NCBI GenBank assembly: GCA_033439295.1
Contig: JAVTLE010000010.1
Span: 1,364,001 to 1,428,000, forward strand
Source: Deuterostichococcus epilithicus
Taxonomy: Eukaryota; Chlorophyta; Trebouxiophyceae; Prasiolales; Stichococcaceae
DNA: 64,000 nt
Direction: 5' to 3'
The notes below the pieces were generated by a model that was not told where the DNA came from, made no database searches, and worked only from the letters and a program-made list of their open reading frames with translations. Each line of letters opens with the position of its first letter. Position 1 is the stretch's first letter. Shown here in pieces: positions 1 to 9,461 of this stretch. The translations under genes were made by a program, and so were the position numbers.

Positions 1-697
1 CGCTTCATGCAGGTCTCCAGCGTCTGCAGTTTTTGCAGTGGACCCAGATCAGCCTCGGCGGGAAGGAGCACATGCCATCCAATATGAAACTTCGTTACAT
101 GCAGGTGCAAGAAGACTGACGCAGGCATTTGCGGACTCACAATGAGCGTCAGGTTCTGGACTTTGACGTGTTTCTGCTTGAAGCGGTTGTTCAAGTATTT
201 AAGAGCCTTATCCGAGCCCCTGCACCGGCAATCTTGAGGAGCATGTTGTCCCGGTCTGATTGTGCGCTGTTGCAGCGAAGATGCGCAGGCGGTGTCAGAT
301 AGGTTTGGTGCGATGAAAGCCAGCCTTCGATTCCAGGGTTGGTCATACCGCAGAGCGATTTGATAACGTAGCCGGACCCGACGCGTCTGACGGCAAGCCT
401 GAAAGCGAAACAAGGGGGTTCGTAACCCACCTGTCGGGCGATCTGTTGATGTACTCCACGATCCTCGCTAGCAGCTGCGGACTGGCGCCGGGACTGGACT
501 CGTTTGTCACCTGATTGATCATGTCCTGCGCACGAGGCCACGGTCACGGTCAAAGCCGGGACACTTTGGTGCGATCTCCAGCGAAGCGCATTGCTGGCCG
601 GTAAATGCCCCGCAAAGCACCGGTGAAACGGGTCCCCATGCACCTGCAGGCCGCCAGCCTTGGCCTTGCTGCCGGTCACGCGCTTCATGGTGTCCAT
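1..697 (-). CDS. VHS-domain protein, TOM1-like (5' part, runs off the window)
   Basis: Partial gene read on the minus strand. Exon 1 (697-644) starts MDTMKRVTGSK and ends at a GTGCAT donor; exon 2 (525-431) encodes DMINQVTNE...LLARIVEYINRSPD; later exons lie near 398-349 and 215-140, the last ending at a GTGAGT donor with KYLNNRFKQKHVKVQNLTLI, followed by TLETCMK at about 24-1. The order 'early helix with a T(N/S)E motif, then INxxPD, then KxVQNLTLxTLETCMK' matches the N-terminal half of VHS domains (TOM1/TOL, GGA, Hrs), which bind ubiquitinated cargo on endosomes. The join between the third and fourth exons is not resolved (two acceptors possible). The GAT domain expected after VHS in TOM1-like proteins lies outside the window, so ENTH-type alternatives stay open. 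Divergent from the nucleolin gene, 383 bp away. Confidence 0.5.
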
Positions 698-1080
698 CTT
701 TTGAAAATGTATCAGAGATTGTTGGGTCAACCAGCGTCCGTTTGGAGCTCGCTGACGCCCGGCTCAGTTGGAACCGCACAGCGCTGCGATTTTGACCAGG
801 ACCTTCAATCTGCAAGCGCTGCGTGCACCAGGGCGGTGCGATTGACTCGGGGTGAGCCTGGAGCCGGGAGTGCCCAGTCGTGCGTCTTCGTTCCACGTGA
901 AGCACAGCTTCTCTGATGCAGCAAAACCCTAGAACTGTCATGAACTTTACGGCGCAGCGGCCCGTTCCGCGGCAGGCATGCGTATACCCCTTGACTTGTT
1001 TGCCGTCTGCTGTGCCGGCTGGAGCTGCACAACGATCTTCTCCGCTCCCCCCACGACAAAACGCAAGCAAAGTCGCAGCC
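698..1080. promoter_or_regulatory. Shared upstream region of the VHS and nucleolin genes
   Basis: The two start codons face away from each other with 383 bp between them, so both promoters must lie here or inside the genes. I see no TATA box I would trust. Open frames through it have no recognisable protein content. Confidence 0.4.
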
Positions 1081-4000
1081 ATGGCCAAGAAGGCGGACGT
1101 CAAGTCATCCAAGAAGAAGGCCAAGCCGCCACCGGTGTGCATCCTGCATGGCAATGTCTAGTTTACTCTGTTACGGCTGCATGCATTGCGAGCATGCTTC
1201 CCCACTTTCGCAAAGATGTTTAATAGCCTTACCGAGAAACCTGCGCAAGTTGCGAGGGCTGCATGCAGCTTTCCGACACTTCCGGTCGGTCGTGTGTCGG
1301 CTGCAACCAGCCGCCGGCCGGCGTTTCGTGTCCGATCGTCTGTTTGGCACCTGCAAATGCCCGATGGCTTGCATGAGCAGCGTGCGCATGATGGGCGCGC
1401 TCCCCGCCCGGCGGTCTCCAAGCTCTACCTCGCACTGACAATCTGCCCTGATGTGTTGTGCAGCCCTCCAGCTCGTCCGAGGATGAGAGCTCCAGCGACG
1501 AGGAGCCCGCACAGCCTGTGAAGGCGGCGAAGCCTGCAGCCAATAAGAAGGCGAGTCCCTGGCGCAAAGCTGTCAGCTTGCACCTCGCACGAAACCTGTG
1601 CACCACTCTTGCACGCCATCAGCTGCACCTAGTGCTGCCTCCTGCTGGTGCACGTGGATGTCTTTTGCTGCACCTGAGCCCGTCTTTGCGCGTTCAGCCT
1701 CCGAGCGATGACCGACAGTGTCTCACTTCGTGCACCTCACTCAACAGGCCGCCGCCCCGGCGCCAGCAGAGAGCAGCGAGGAGGAGAGCTCCGAGGAGGA
1801 GAGCTCCGACGAGGAGGTGTGCGTTCCTTTGCGTCACTGCATCAAGTGTGCTGGCTCAGCAGCAGTTCGTGTGGCGCGATTGCACCATACCAAGCAGCCG
1901 CCGCCTGCTGTCTTGTTGACAGATTGCTGCAACGGTGCTGAGCATAAGCTCCTTCGTCTCACGTGCTCAATCACCTTGCAAAAACAGGAAGCTCCCCCTG
2001 CCAAGAAGGCAAAGGCAGCGGCTCCGGCCAAGAAGGCGGCTCCGGCTAAGAAGGCAGCAGCAGTCAAGGCAGACTCCAGCTCAGAGGACGAGAGCTCCGA
2101 CGAGGAGGTGCGGCCCAGTCTCTCGTTGCTTTGCACTGTCCAGACTGCTTCTGGCTGTGTTTCCGAATCGTTATCCGTCAGTCGCATGCAAGAAGAGGGG
2201 GCCAAGCTGCGATTGTCACGGGATCTGCGGCAGGAGGCGCCCCCGGCGAAGAAGGCGGCCCCTGCGAAGAAGGCGCCCGCCAAGGCAGACTCCAGCTCCG
2301 AGGAGGAGGAGGAGAGCTCTGAGGAGGAGTCCTCTGACGAGGAGGTGCGGGTGTTCTCTGCAGCCCCCGATGTAGTGCACCTCTGTCCGTCCCCTCTGCT
2401 TGTCTTGCGAGTCGGACGAGCCCACTACGCAGGTCTGGCCCTTGGCAACAGCCTCTTGAGCGTGGCTCCAAGTGTGCGTGGCAAATTTAAGCCGGTTGGA
2501 CCCAACAGGTGCTTATGCGGGCAGAGTGCTCGCTACACTCTGGCGCGGAGCCGTGATATGGAACTCACACCTCACAGCGTGTGTGACTCACAGCTGACGG
2601 GATGCACCCTTCCCTGCCGCAGGAGGCAGCCCCCGCAGCCAAGGCAGCGCCCGCAGCCAAGAAGGCGGCCGCGGCCAAGGCGGCCCCCGCCAAGAAGGCT
2701 CCAGCAGCGGCAGCCGACTCCTCCGACGAGGAGGAGTCCTCAGACGAGGAGGAGGCAGCAGCCCCCGCAGCCAAGAAGGCGGCGGCTGCCAAGCCGGCCG
2801 CCATGGAGGTTGACGACGACGAGTCCTCGGAGGAGGAGTCCTCAGACGAGGAGGCCCCGGCACCCGCACAGGTATGCTGCCCCTGGTTGTTTGTGTGCTG
2901 CTGCTGCTGCCATTGCGCATGCGTGGGGTTTGGGAGTGAGTGCAGTGTTTCGCCAAGGTCTTGTCGCATTGCATCTGCTGCCGGTAAGAGTGCACCGCAG
3001 GCCGGCCGCCAGACCCCCTCAAAGTGCGGGTTGACTTTGGCAGCTGCGCTTTAGCATGCTTTCGAGATAGCGCCTCTAATCCCTCTCCCGCAAGCAGGCA
3101 GCCAAGGCGCGGGCAAAGGAGATGGCAGCGGCGGAGGAGGACTCCGACGAGGAGGACTCTGACGAGGAGGAGTCTGAGGAGGAGGAGTCTGAGGAGGAGG
3201 CGCCTGCACCCAAGGCCAAGGCCAGCAAGCGCAAGGCCGAGGAGGTGCGTCGCTGCAGAACTGTTTAGTTCTGGTTAGGAGGTTTGGCGTCTCTGCTGCG
3301 TTTCAACCGGCGCAGCAAGCGCCTCAGCCTGAGCTCGAAATGCATGGCGCATCATGTAGACCGCAAGAGTAGACTGGCTGTGATGAAGCATTCCCCGCTT
3401 CGGGGTCTTCCTGGCCCTCCCATCTGCTACCAAGCAGACACCGGGGTTCTGAGCCATGTCTTCATGTGTCACGGCAGCTTCCTAACATCTGGACAGCATC
3501 AGCCTGCATGACCATGTTCAGCAAAGAGCCGTGATGAAGCATTCCCCACTTTGGGGTCTTCCTGACCCTCACATCTGCTCTTGAGCAGACACCGGGGTTC
3601 TGAGCTTTTGTGATGTTGCTCCAATGGCGCTTTGGTTTGTACAGCATCGATGTGGGCGCTGCAGGGCTGCATGAGCACATGGCTGTGATGAAGCATTCCC
3701 CACTTCGGGGTCTTCCTGACCCCCCCATCTGCTACCGAGCAGACGCGCAGGGGTTCTGAGCCTTGTCATGTGTTTGCTGTATCAACTGCTGAATGGGCTG
3801 AGATGACAGACACACCTCAACGAGCACTTCCTGCGCTCTGCCTTCTGAACCCCTTTGGGTTGCGGATCCCAGGTGTCCTGAGCCCTGTTGTCAGCTGTCT
3901 CGCACATGTGGTCCTTCAGGCCGTTGACAGACAGGCACAGGTCGGCTGTGATGAAACCACATTACAACATCGGGGCACATCTCTGCCTCCTTGTTACCGA

Positions 4001-7000
4001 TGGATCTATCTCCCAGAGGCGGAACACGAGACCCTGAGCCGCCGTCTGCTACCCGTTGCCTGCACCGGAAACGATTTCACAGCGATTACCAACCAGCCAT
4101 TTAAGAAGCTTTCCAATCATTCTTGCGACCGCAGGTGGAGGCGACTCCCAAGGCGGCAAAGAAGGCCAAGGCGGACGCGGCGGCGACGCCTGCGACCGGC
4201 GGCGGCGACGACTCCGCGGCGCAGGGTAGCTCCACGGTGTTCATCAAGAACCTGCCCTGGTCCGCCACCGACGAGGAGCTCGCCAACTTTTTCGGAGAGT
4301 GCGGAGAGGTCACCGAAGTCCGCATCGGTGCGTTTTCCTACTGGAGCCTTACATTTTCCCTACTGTGGCTTTCACAGGGTTTGTAACTACCTCTTGTGCG
4401 TGCTTCTCGTTGGGGAGGGATTGCGGATTGCAGGTCTTGCTTGAACCCAGGCGGGCTCTGATGAAGAACCCCCAATGCCAGGACGCTTCCTGCGCCTGCT
4501 GTTACCTCTTCATCTTTGAGGAAGAACTCGGGGTCTCTGAGCCTCGTCATAGTGTCTGCGAGCTCGTTTCTGGGCATGTAGCGTCGGTCAGCACAGCTAG
4601 GATGACCGCCACCCCCACATCGGGACGCTTCCTGCTCCTGTGACCTCAATTTTGATGAAGCTGGCGGGGGTCTGAGCCTCGCCGCAGCCGCCTTTTGCTG
4701 GGTTGAAAGCACAGAGTGCATGGGTTGCAATTGTAGCCAGGAGGATAGTTTAGGATAGAACGGCTAGGATGATAATTTATCCCATATCAGGATGCTTCCT
4801 GCTCCTGCGTCCTCTTTTGAGGAAGCCTGGGGTTCTGAGCCTTGTCATAGCCGCGTGTTGCGGTGCCAGATTGCATTAATTAGTAAAACATTTTCGCAAC
4901 GCACGGCTAGGATGATACCAAGTTCCGCACCAGGACGCTTCCTGCTCCTGCATACTCACTTTTGAGGAAAACTGGTTTCTGAGCCTCGCCAAGGCGCCTT
5001 TTGTGGGGCCAAAAAGCATGAATTGCTGGTTCCAGCAGCCTCTGCTAGAGAACTGTAGTAGTGCACGGCTAGGATGAGACCCACCCTGCATCAGGATGCT
5101 TCCTGCTCCTGCGTCCTCACTTTTCAGGAAGAAACCGGGGTGCTGAGCCTCGCAAAGAAACTTTTGTGCATTGACTAGTCAAGCATGCACGGCGTTGATG
5201 ACACCCACCCCAACCCAGGATGCTTCCTGCTCCTGTGTCCCCACCTTATGAGGAAGAAAGCCGGGGTGCTGAGCCTTGCTGCAGCTTGTGGAATACTCTC
5301 TAGGACAACATTGGTTCGACCAGCACGGCCAGGATGAATGCCACCCCATACCAGGATGCTTCCTGCTCCTGTGTCCTGACCATTGAGGAAAAGCCTATGG
5401 GGCTCAGAGCCTGTGCTAGTGTTGCAATCTGAAACAGCAATGAAGACACGCACCCTGTTCAAAGGACGCTTCCTGCGCCTGACAGACCGACCTCAGTTGT
5501 CGGAGACCCGGGTTCTTGAGCTGCCATGTGCCTGGTTGTAGGGTTCAAAATGGCCGAGATGAACAACACCCCTCACTAGGACGCTTCCTGCTCCTGCTGT
5601 GCCGATGCCAAGAGGCGGAAAGCCGGGGTTCTGAGCCTTCTGCTGTCTCTTTCCCGGATCACACCCAGTTCCGAACGAGCTGCCTTCAAGCCGTTCTCAT
5701 GTTTTGTCCCCCGCAGCGTACGACAACGAGACGGGCAAGGCCCGCGGCTTTGCGCACGTGGCGTTTGCCGACACCAAGGGCGCCGCCAACGCCATCGCGA
5801 TGACTGGCACTGAGCTGGGTGGCCGGCAGGTGTACATCGACTCTGCCCGCGAGCGCGGCAGCGCTCCCCCCAGCGGCGGCTTTGGCGGCGGCGCAACCCC
5901 CGGCACAGGTGCAGGCCCCTCTTGCAGCGGGCTGTCGTGTTCCGTCGCTTTGCACCCGTGTGCCATCGCCTCTGGAGAGTCTCCTGCCTGCAGCCAGACC
6001 TGCTGTCGCTTGGCAGCCTGATGAGTGGCACCTCCGCAGCTTAGGAGCACTGACGCTCGCACTCCCCTGCCGCACGCAGGCGGTCGCGAGACGGACGGCA
6101 CCACCATCTTCGTGAAGGGCTTCAGCCGTGAGTTTGGCGGCGAGGACGAGGTTCGGCAGGCACTCACAGAGGCCTTTGCAGACTGCGGCGAGGTGTCGCA
6201 GGTGACGTTCGAATGGGGGAATTTTGAGAGTTTGTGCACATCTGAAGGGTCCCCTGCCGCTTGCTGCCTAATGCCGCAGCCGTCCTGTCTGCTCAACAGC
6301 TGGGAGCAGCAGTGCGCATGGTCTGGCATGCTTGCTTGCTTGAGGCACGTTTCTGCAGCATGCTGCGCTGTGTTCAACGAGGTGCTGTTGGTTGGCGCCG
6401 ACCGCTGACGCCTTGCAATGCTTTCCCCCGCCGCAGGTCCGGCTACCGACAGACAGGGAGACAGGGGAGCTGAAGGGCATCGCTTTCATCGAGTTTGGCA
6501 GCTCAGAGGCCAAGGTGGGTCGTTGTTCTTGCAGCTTTCAAATCTGAGCTGAACTCACTCGCAACTGCTTGCACCCTCACAGGGTTACCTACTAAGTCAA
6601 CCAGTATGTCAAAAGTCCAGCATGGTTGACAAGCCCTGAGTTCTGCATGTGGCTATGACGAAGCTAGCACCTCACCAAGGGGCACTTCCTGCTCCCCAGC
6701 ACCCGATGCCTTCAGAGGCTGACACCCGAGGTCCTGAGCCATTGCACGCCACGTTGTTCTTGAAGAAAACCTGCCTAGCTGGCCCTGATGATTCTTGCCT
6801 CACTTACTGGTGCCTCCTGCACCCGCTTATCTGCCATTTGCGCAGACACCTGAGGTTCTGAGCCACTGCTGTGTATGTGTCCTGTCTGTCAATGGGCCCT
6901 GATGATTCCCACCCTCGCCCAGGGGCACTTCCTGGCCCCTTGTTTCTGCCTTTGCAGATGCTGAGGTTCTGAGCCCATTGCTGCTGTGTTGCCGCAGGCA

Positions 7001-7620
7001 AAGTCGCTAGAGATGGACGGCGCAGAGGCGGCGGGCGGCTGGCTGAAGGTGGACGGCAACGTCTCTGGCGGCGGCGGCCGGGGCGGCNGCGNCGGCCGGG
7101 GCGGCGGAAGGGGCGGCGGTCGTGGCTTTGGTGGCCGCGACGGCGGGGGAAGGTTTGGCGGCAGGGGCGGCGGCCGCGGCGGGGGCCGCGACTTTGGCGG
7201 CCGCGGAGGAGGTGCGCCCTTTTCCTGGTGTCTGCTTCTTGTTCTTGTTCTCACGCGGCGGGGCTGCTGCGGGTTTAGCCGCCCGCAGCCGCCTGACGCA
7301 CCACTGGGGCGCCAGTCCTTTCAGGGCACAACATGGCGTATGTCCCAGCGTCAACGCCGCAGAGCAGTGCCCCGGTCGCAGGCCGCATTCTGCGGTCTCC
7401 CGGGCACGGCACGAGTGCTGATTCCATCGCAGTGGGGAGCTGCGTCGCGGCGCTTACCCTTTCTGTTCTACCCAGCACTCGACACTTTTCCTGCACTGCA
7501 GGCCGCGGCGGCAGGGGCGGGCGCGACGGAGGCAGGGGAGGCCGCGGCCCCAGCAAGCCCCGCATCAGCATCAACCCTTCAGGCGGCGGCACGGGATCTA
7601 AGAAAACCTTCGACGATTAA
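1081..7620 (+). CDS. Nucleolin-like protein (acidic repeats, two RRMs, RGG tail)
   Basis: Nucleolar RNA-binding protein of rRNA transcription and processing (plant NUC1, yeast NSR1/gar2 type). Thirteen exons give about 584 residues: 1081-1134, 1464-1550, 1748-1816, 1988-2107, 2234-2344, 2623-2871, 3098-3244, 4135-4327, 5717-5908, 6080-6201, 6437-6514, 6998-7211, 7502-7620. The first seven, all in phase 0, encode Lys-Ala stretches alternating with acidic Ser blocks such as SSEDESSDEE. RRM1 spans exons 8-9 (STVFIKNLPW, RNP1 ARGFAHVAF); RRM2 spans exons 10-12 (TTIFVKGF, RNP1 LKGIAFIEF). The tail is Gly/Arg-rich RGG and ends KKTFDD. Exon 2 ends at a GCGAGT donor, a GC-AG intron that keeps the frame. 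Two N bases (7088, 7092) fall in the RGG region. Introns 7, 8 and 11 carry snoRNA-like elements listed separately. A TGTAA signal follows the stop by about 95 nt. Confidence 0.93.
3376..3455 (+). ncRNA. Box C/D snoRNA-like element 1 (nucleolin intron 7)
   Basis: C box TGATGA at 3381-3386 and D box CTGA at 3449-3452 are flanked by GGC and GCC that can pair as the short terminal stem. The sequence before the D box is ACACCGGGGTT. About 80 nt, a normal C/D size. Target unknown. Confidence 0.65.
3524..3609 (+). ncRNA. Box C/D snoRNA-like element 2 (intron 7)
   Basis: C box TGATGA 3532-3537, D box CTGA 3600-3603, an internal CTGA (D'-like) at 3562-3565. The flanks AAGAGC and GCTTTT pair over six positions, and differ in sequence from element 1 while keeping a stem, which is the pattern expected of a functional terminal helix. 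Confidence 0.7.
3677..3766 (+). ncRNA. Box C/D snoRNA-like element 3 (intron 7)
   Basis: C box TGATGA 3686-3691, D box CTGA 3756-3759; flanks ACATGGC and GCCTTGT pair with one mismatch. Body is nearly the same as elements 1 and 2, including the CCCCAC-TTCGGGG segment and GGGGTT before the D box. Confidence 0.68.
3795..3885 (+). ncRNA. Box C/D snoRNA-like element 4, diverged (intron 7)
   Basis: GGGCT flank, C-like box GAGATGA (3800-3806), D box CTGA 3878-3881 followed by GCCC; an internal CTGA lies at 3845-3848. The C box has one change from the consensus, so function is less sure. Confidence 0.5.
3954..4041 (+). ncRNA. Box C/D snoRNA-like element 5 (intron 7)
   Basis: C box TGATGA 3959-3964 after GGCTG; D box CTGA 4034-4037 before GCC. 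Its body between the boxes is unlike elements 1-3, so if it is a guide it has a different target. Confidence 0.6.
4453..4543 (+). ncRNA. Box C/D snoRNA-like element 6 (intron 8)
   Basis: GGGCTC flank, C box TGATGA 4459-4464, D box CTGA 4537-4540, GCC flank. First of nine tandem elements in this intron that share GGACGCTTCCTG in the middle and GAGGAAG before the D box. Confidence 0.65.
4595..4679 (+). ncRNA. Box C/D snoRNA-like element 7 (intron 8)
   Basis: C-like box GGATGA 4600-4605 (one change), D box CTGA 4672-4675, and a perfect internal TGATGA (C'-like) at 4653-4658. Middle GGGACGCTTCCTGCTCCTG is shared with its neighbours. Confidence 0.58.
4762..4842 (+). ncRNA. Box C/D snoRNA-like element 8 (intron 8)
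   Basis: Flank GGCTA, C-like GGATGA 4767-4772, D box CTGA 4835-4838 then GCC. GGGGTT precedes the D box, as in elements 1-3 and 14. Confidence 0.55.
4905..4986 (+). ncRNA. Box C/D snoRNA-like element 9 (intron 8)
   Basis: Flank CGGCTA, C-like GGATGA 4910-4915, D box CTGA 4979-4982 then GCC. Shares CAGGACGCTTCCTGCTCCTG with its neighbours. Confidence 0.55.
5067..5150 (+). ncRNA. Box C/D snoRNA-like element 10 (intron 8)
   Basis: Flank CGGCTA, C-like GGATGA 5072-5077, D box CTGA 5143-5146 then GCC. GGGGTG stands before the D box. Confidence 0.55.
5190..5276 (+). ncRNA. Box C/D snoRNA-like element 11 (intron 8)
   Basis: Flank CGGCG, perfect C box TGATGA 5196-5201, D box CTGA 5269-5272 then GCC. 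Otherwise like element 10. Confidence 0.62.
5326..5412 (+). ncRNA. Box C/D snoRNA-like element 12, decayed D box (intron 8)
   Basis: C-like GGATGA 5332-5337; the D position reads CAGA (5405-5408) instead of CTGA, still followed by GCC. Probably a decaying copy of the family. Confidence 0.4.
5435..5524 (+). ncRNA. Box C/D snoRNA-like element 13, decayed (intron 8)
   Basis: Body is recognisable (AAAGGACGCTTCCTGCGCCTG) but the C position reads TGAAGA (5441-5446) and the D position TTGA (5516-5519). Listed as a relic of the array. Confidence 0.3.
5551..5638 (+). ncRNA. Box C/D snoRNA-like element 14 (intron 8)
   Basis: Flank TGGCC, C-like GAGATGA 5556-5562, D box CTGA 5631-5634 then GCC. AGCCGGGGTT precedes the D box. 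Last element of intron 8, about 80 nt before the acceptor. Confidence 0.52.
6650..6741 (+). ncRNA. Box C/D snoRNA-like element 15, weak C box (intron 11)
   Basis: Flank TGGC, C position TATGACGA (6654-6661), D box CTGA 6734-6737 then GCC. Middle GGGGCACTTCCTGCTCCC is related to the intron 8 family. Confidence 0.45.
6781..6866 (+). ncRNA. Box C/D snoRNA-like element 16 (intron 11)
   Basis: Flank GGCCC, C box TGATGA 6786-6791, D box CTGA 6858-6861 followed by GCCA. CACCTGAGGTT precedes the D box. Confidence 0.6.
6895..6977 (+). ncRNA. Box C/D snoRNA-like element 17 (intron 11)
   Basis: Flank GGGCCC, C box TGATGA 6900-6905, D box CTGA 6969-6972 followed by GCCC, giving a GGGC/GCCC terminal stem. 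It ends about 20 nt before the intron acceptor, closer than is usual for a spliced-out C/D RNA. Confidence 0.62.
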
Positions 7621-7715
7621 ATTCACGACTGCTGTTCAGGCTCTGTTTTCCCGTTCTAGGAGCGTAGCAAGGCAAGGGGCAATGCTGTTCAATCGTTGGT
7701 TCATTCTGGAGCTAG

Positions 7716-7720
7716 TGTAA
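7716..7720 (+). terminator. Poly(A) signal TGTAA of nucleolin
   Basis: TGTAA lies 96 nt past the nucleolin stop. This is the usual poly(A) signal of green algae; no AATAAA is present nearby. Confidence 0.6.
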
Positions 7721-9360
7721 AGATTGCAGAGTTTGCGCCGATATTCGGGCACTTCTGTTGCCAGTATCCCTCTTCAGCCCCTCTGCTCGCTCAGCCTCCA
7801 GACCTTGCAGCTGTGGCACACAGCCTCTGCCCAGCAGCCGCGGCCGCGGCAGCCGGTTCTGCGCAAACAAGCCGCCGCCGTCAGGAGCATCGATGACCGC
7901 TTCGGAGAGGTAAGCCGCAGCTGGTGGCTGCCGCACCGTTCCACAATGGTGCTTGCGGTAGACATATCAAGCCAGTGTACGGGTTTTTTCCCAGCATAGT
8001 TGATGCAAGACGCTGGAGCGAGACGCCACAGGCTGTCGGCGGCATTTTTAAAAATCGACGGCAGCTCCATCCATTGCCATCACACGGCAGAGCCGTTCCA
8101 CATGCTGTTGTAGTTTGGAGAGCCCAATGGGTGGAAGCTTTGCTTGACATCTGATTGAACACTCCGAATTGCTTGATGAAGAATTTGTCACCAAGCTGTT
8201 GGGTCATGCTGTAGACCACCTTTCAGCTTTGCCACATACTGCACCTTCCTGTTCTGCTTGAAGCAAACAAACAACCATCCTCTTATGCATGCAACTGAGC
8301 TGGATCTGCAGCTTTGTGCTGCAGCTCATAAAGAAGTTCCTCTTCCTTTGCCTTTCCCTGCCATGATTGGTGGCCACCAATCACTTGCAGTGCTACCAAG
8401 CAGACTTAAGCATTCTGTCTCTCTTCTTCCTTTACGTATGCCTACCATTTTATCCCGGCTCTATGTGCGTTTGCCAGGTACCATGGCGTGGGCCGCATCC
8501 AAGCAGGCAGCAGCAGCTTGGCTGGGGCCGTGCTTTGGAACTGGCAGTGCCACCGCAGGATTATAGCAGTGGCATCGTGGACAGCTCTGCGCAGTCCCGT
8601 GTCCCAGGCGCGGCTCGAGTCGTCTGTCGCTTTGACGTTTCTGAGTGCTGGGCGGGGGTCGTCACGGCCGGCCGCCATGTTGATGCCTATCTGCTGCCCG
8701 TGGCCCAACAGCATGGCCATGTACGAGATGAATTGCAACAGCAGTGAGTTTGGCAAGACGAAGCGATCTACCATCGTTCAGATTTTGATGGTGAAGATGC
8801 TGCTGTGGGCTGCTGTGGGCCGGTACTAAAGTCGAGCGGCTTCGGCGGCACGAGCTGCGGAAACACTGGCGGGGCTGCAGTGGAGGACTTCGGTAAACGA
8901 CGTTGCTTGTGCAATTTGTCTCAGATGGGACGTTCTGGAGGCTCTAAGGGTAGTTTGGCTCGTACCAGGCGCCTCCTCGGTGCAGACTCTGGGCGTAGAC
9001 CCTCTCTTACGTAAGGGCAATCAACCTTGAAAATTCTGCTGCTTGCGCTCTCTTACCTTTGAAACTCTGCTGCTTGCGCTCTGTTCCAAGCCAGCACAGA
9101 AGCTGTCAGCCACGGAAACTGCAGATGCTGTCAACCTGCTGTAGACTGCATGTAGAACTTCGATATCCTAATACACGATGGCTGCCCAGATAGCCTGCAG
9201 CATGGCATGCGTGCCGCCCGCCTGCAGCAGACCACTTGCAGTCTGCAGCATGCCCGCACGGCGATAGGGCTCAATATATAGGCTAGTTTGGTCTTACCTG
9301 ACGGGCTGTTTCGTAGCTGTGAGTCTAACACTGCATGTACAAGACTGCTTGCCAGATTTG

Positions 9361-9408
<48 letters not shown>

Positions 9409-9460
9409 TTCAGCATCACTTGTGGGGCGCCTGATTGCTGCCGTTGCACTGCCTGCGCAG
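7721..9460. other. Unresolved stretch between nucleolin and the next gene
   Basis: Short coding-like pieces appear on both strands but no model holds. On plus, 7727-7911 reads SLRRYSGTSVAS...RSIDDRFGE up to a GTAAGC donor. On minus, 8774-8660 starts MVDRFVLPNSLLLQFISYMA and could be a first exon, and 8219-8110 reads VYSMTQQLGDKFFIKQFG. None matches a family I know. A 32-bp unit around CTGCTGCTTGCGCTCT is repeated at about 9027-9085. Confidence 0.35.
9364..9405. repeat. (CTG)14 trinucleotide run
   Basis: Fourteen perfect CTG units, just upstream of the first convincing exon of the following gene. It is probably intronic or 5' to the coding part, since the coding frame becomes convincing only after about 9460. 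Confidence 0.85.
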
Positions 9461-9461
9461 A

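Noticed and set aside
1718-3034. 438-codon open frame on plus
   Set aside because: It reads through nucleolin introns and changes between acidic-repeat sense and Arg/Pro-rich out-of-frame sequence. The spliced model explains the region better.
3376-5638. CRISPR array or satellite DNA
   Set aside because: The units are regular but the whole unit is repeated, not a short repeat with unique spacers; the gene is eukaryotic and the conserved parts fall at C and D box positions.
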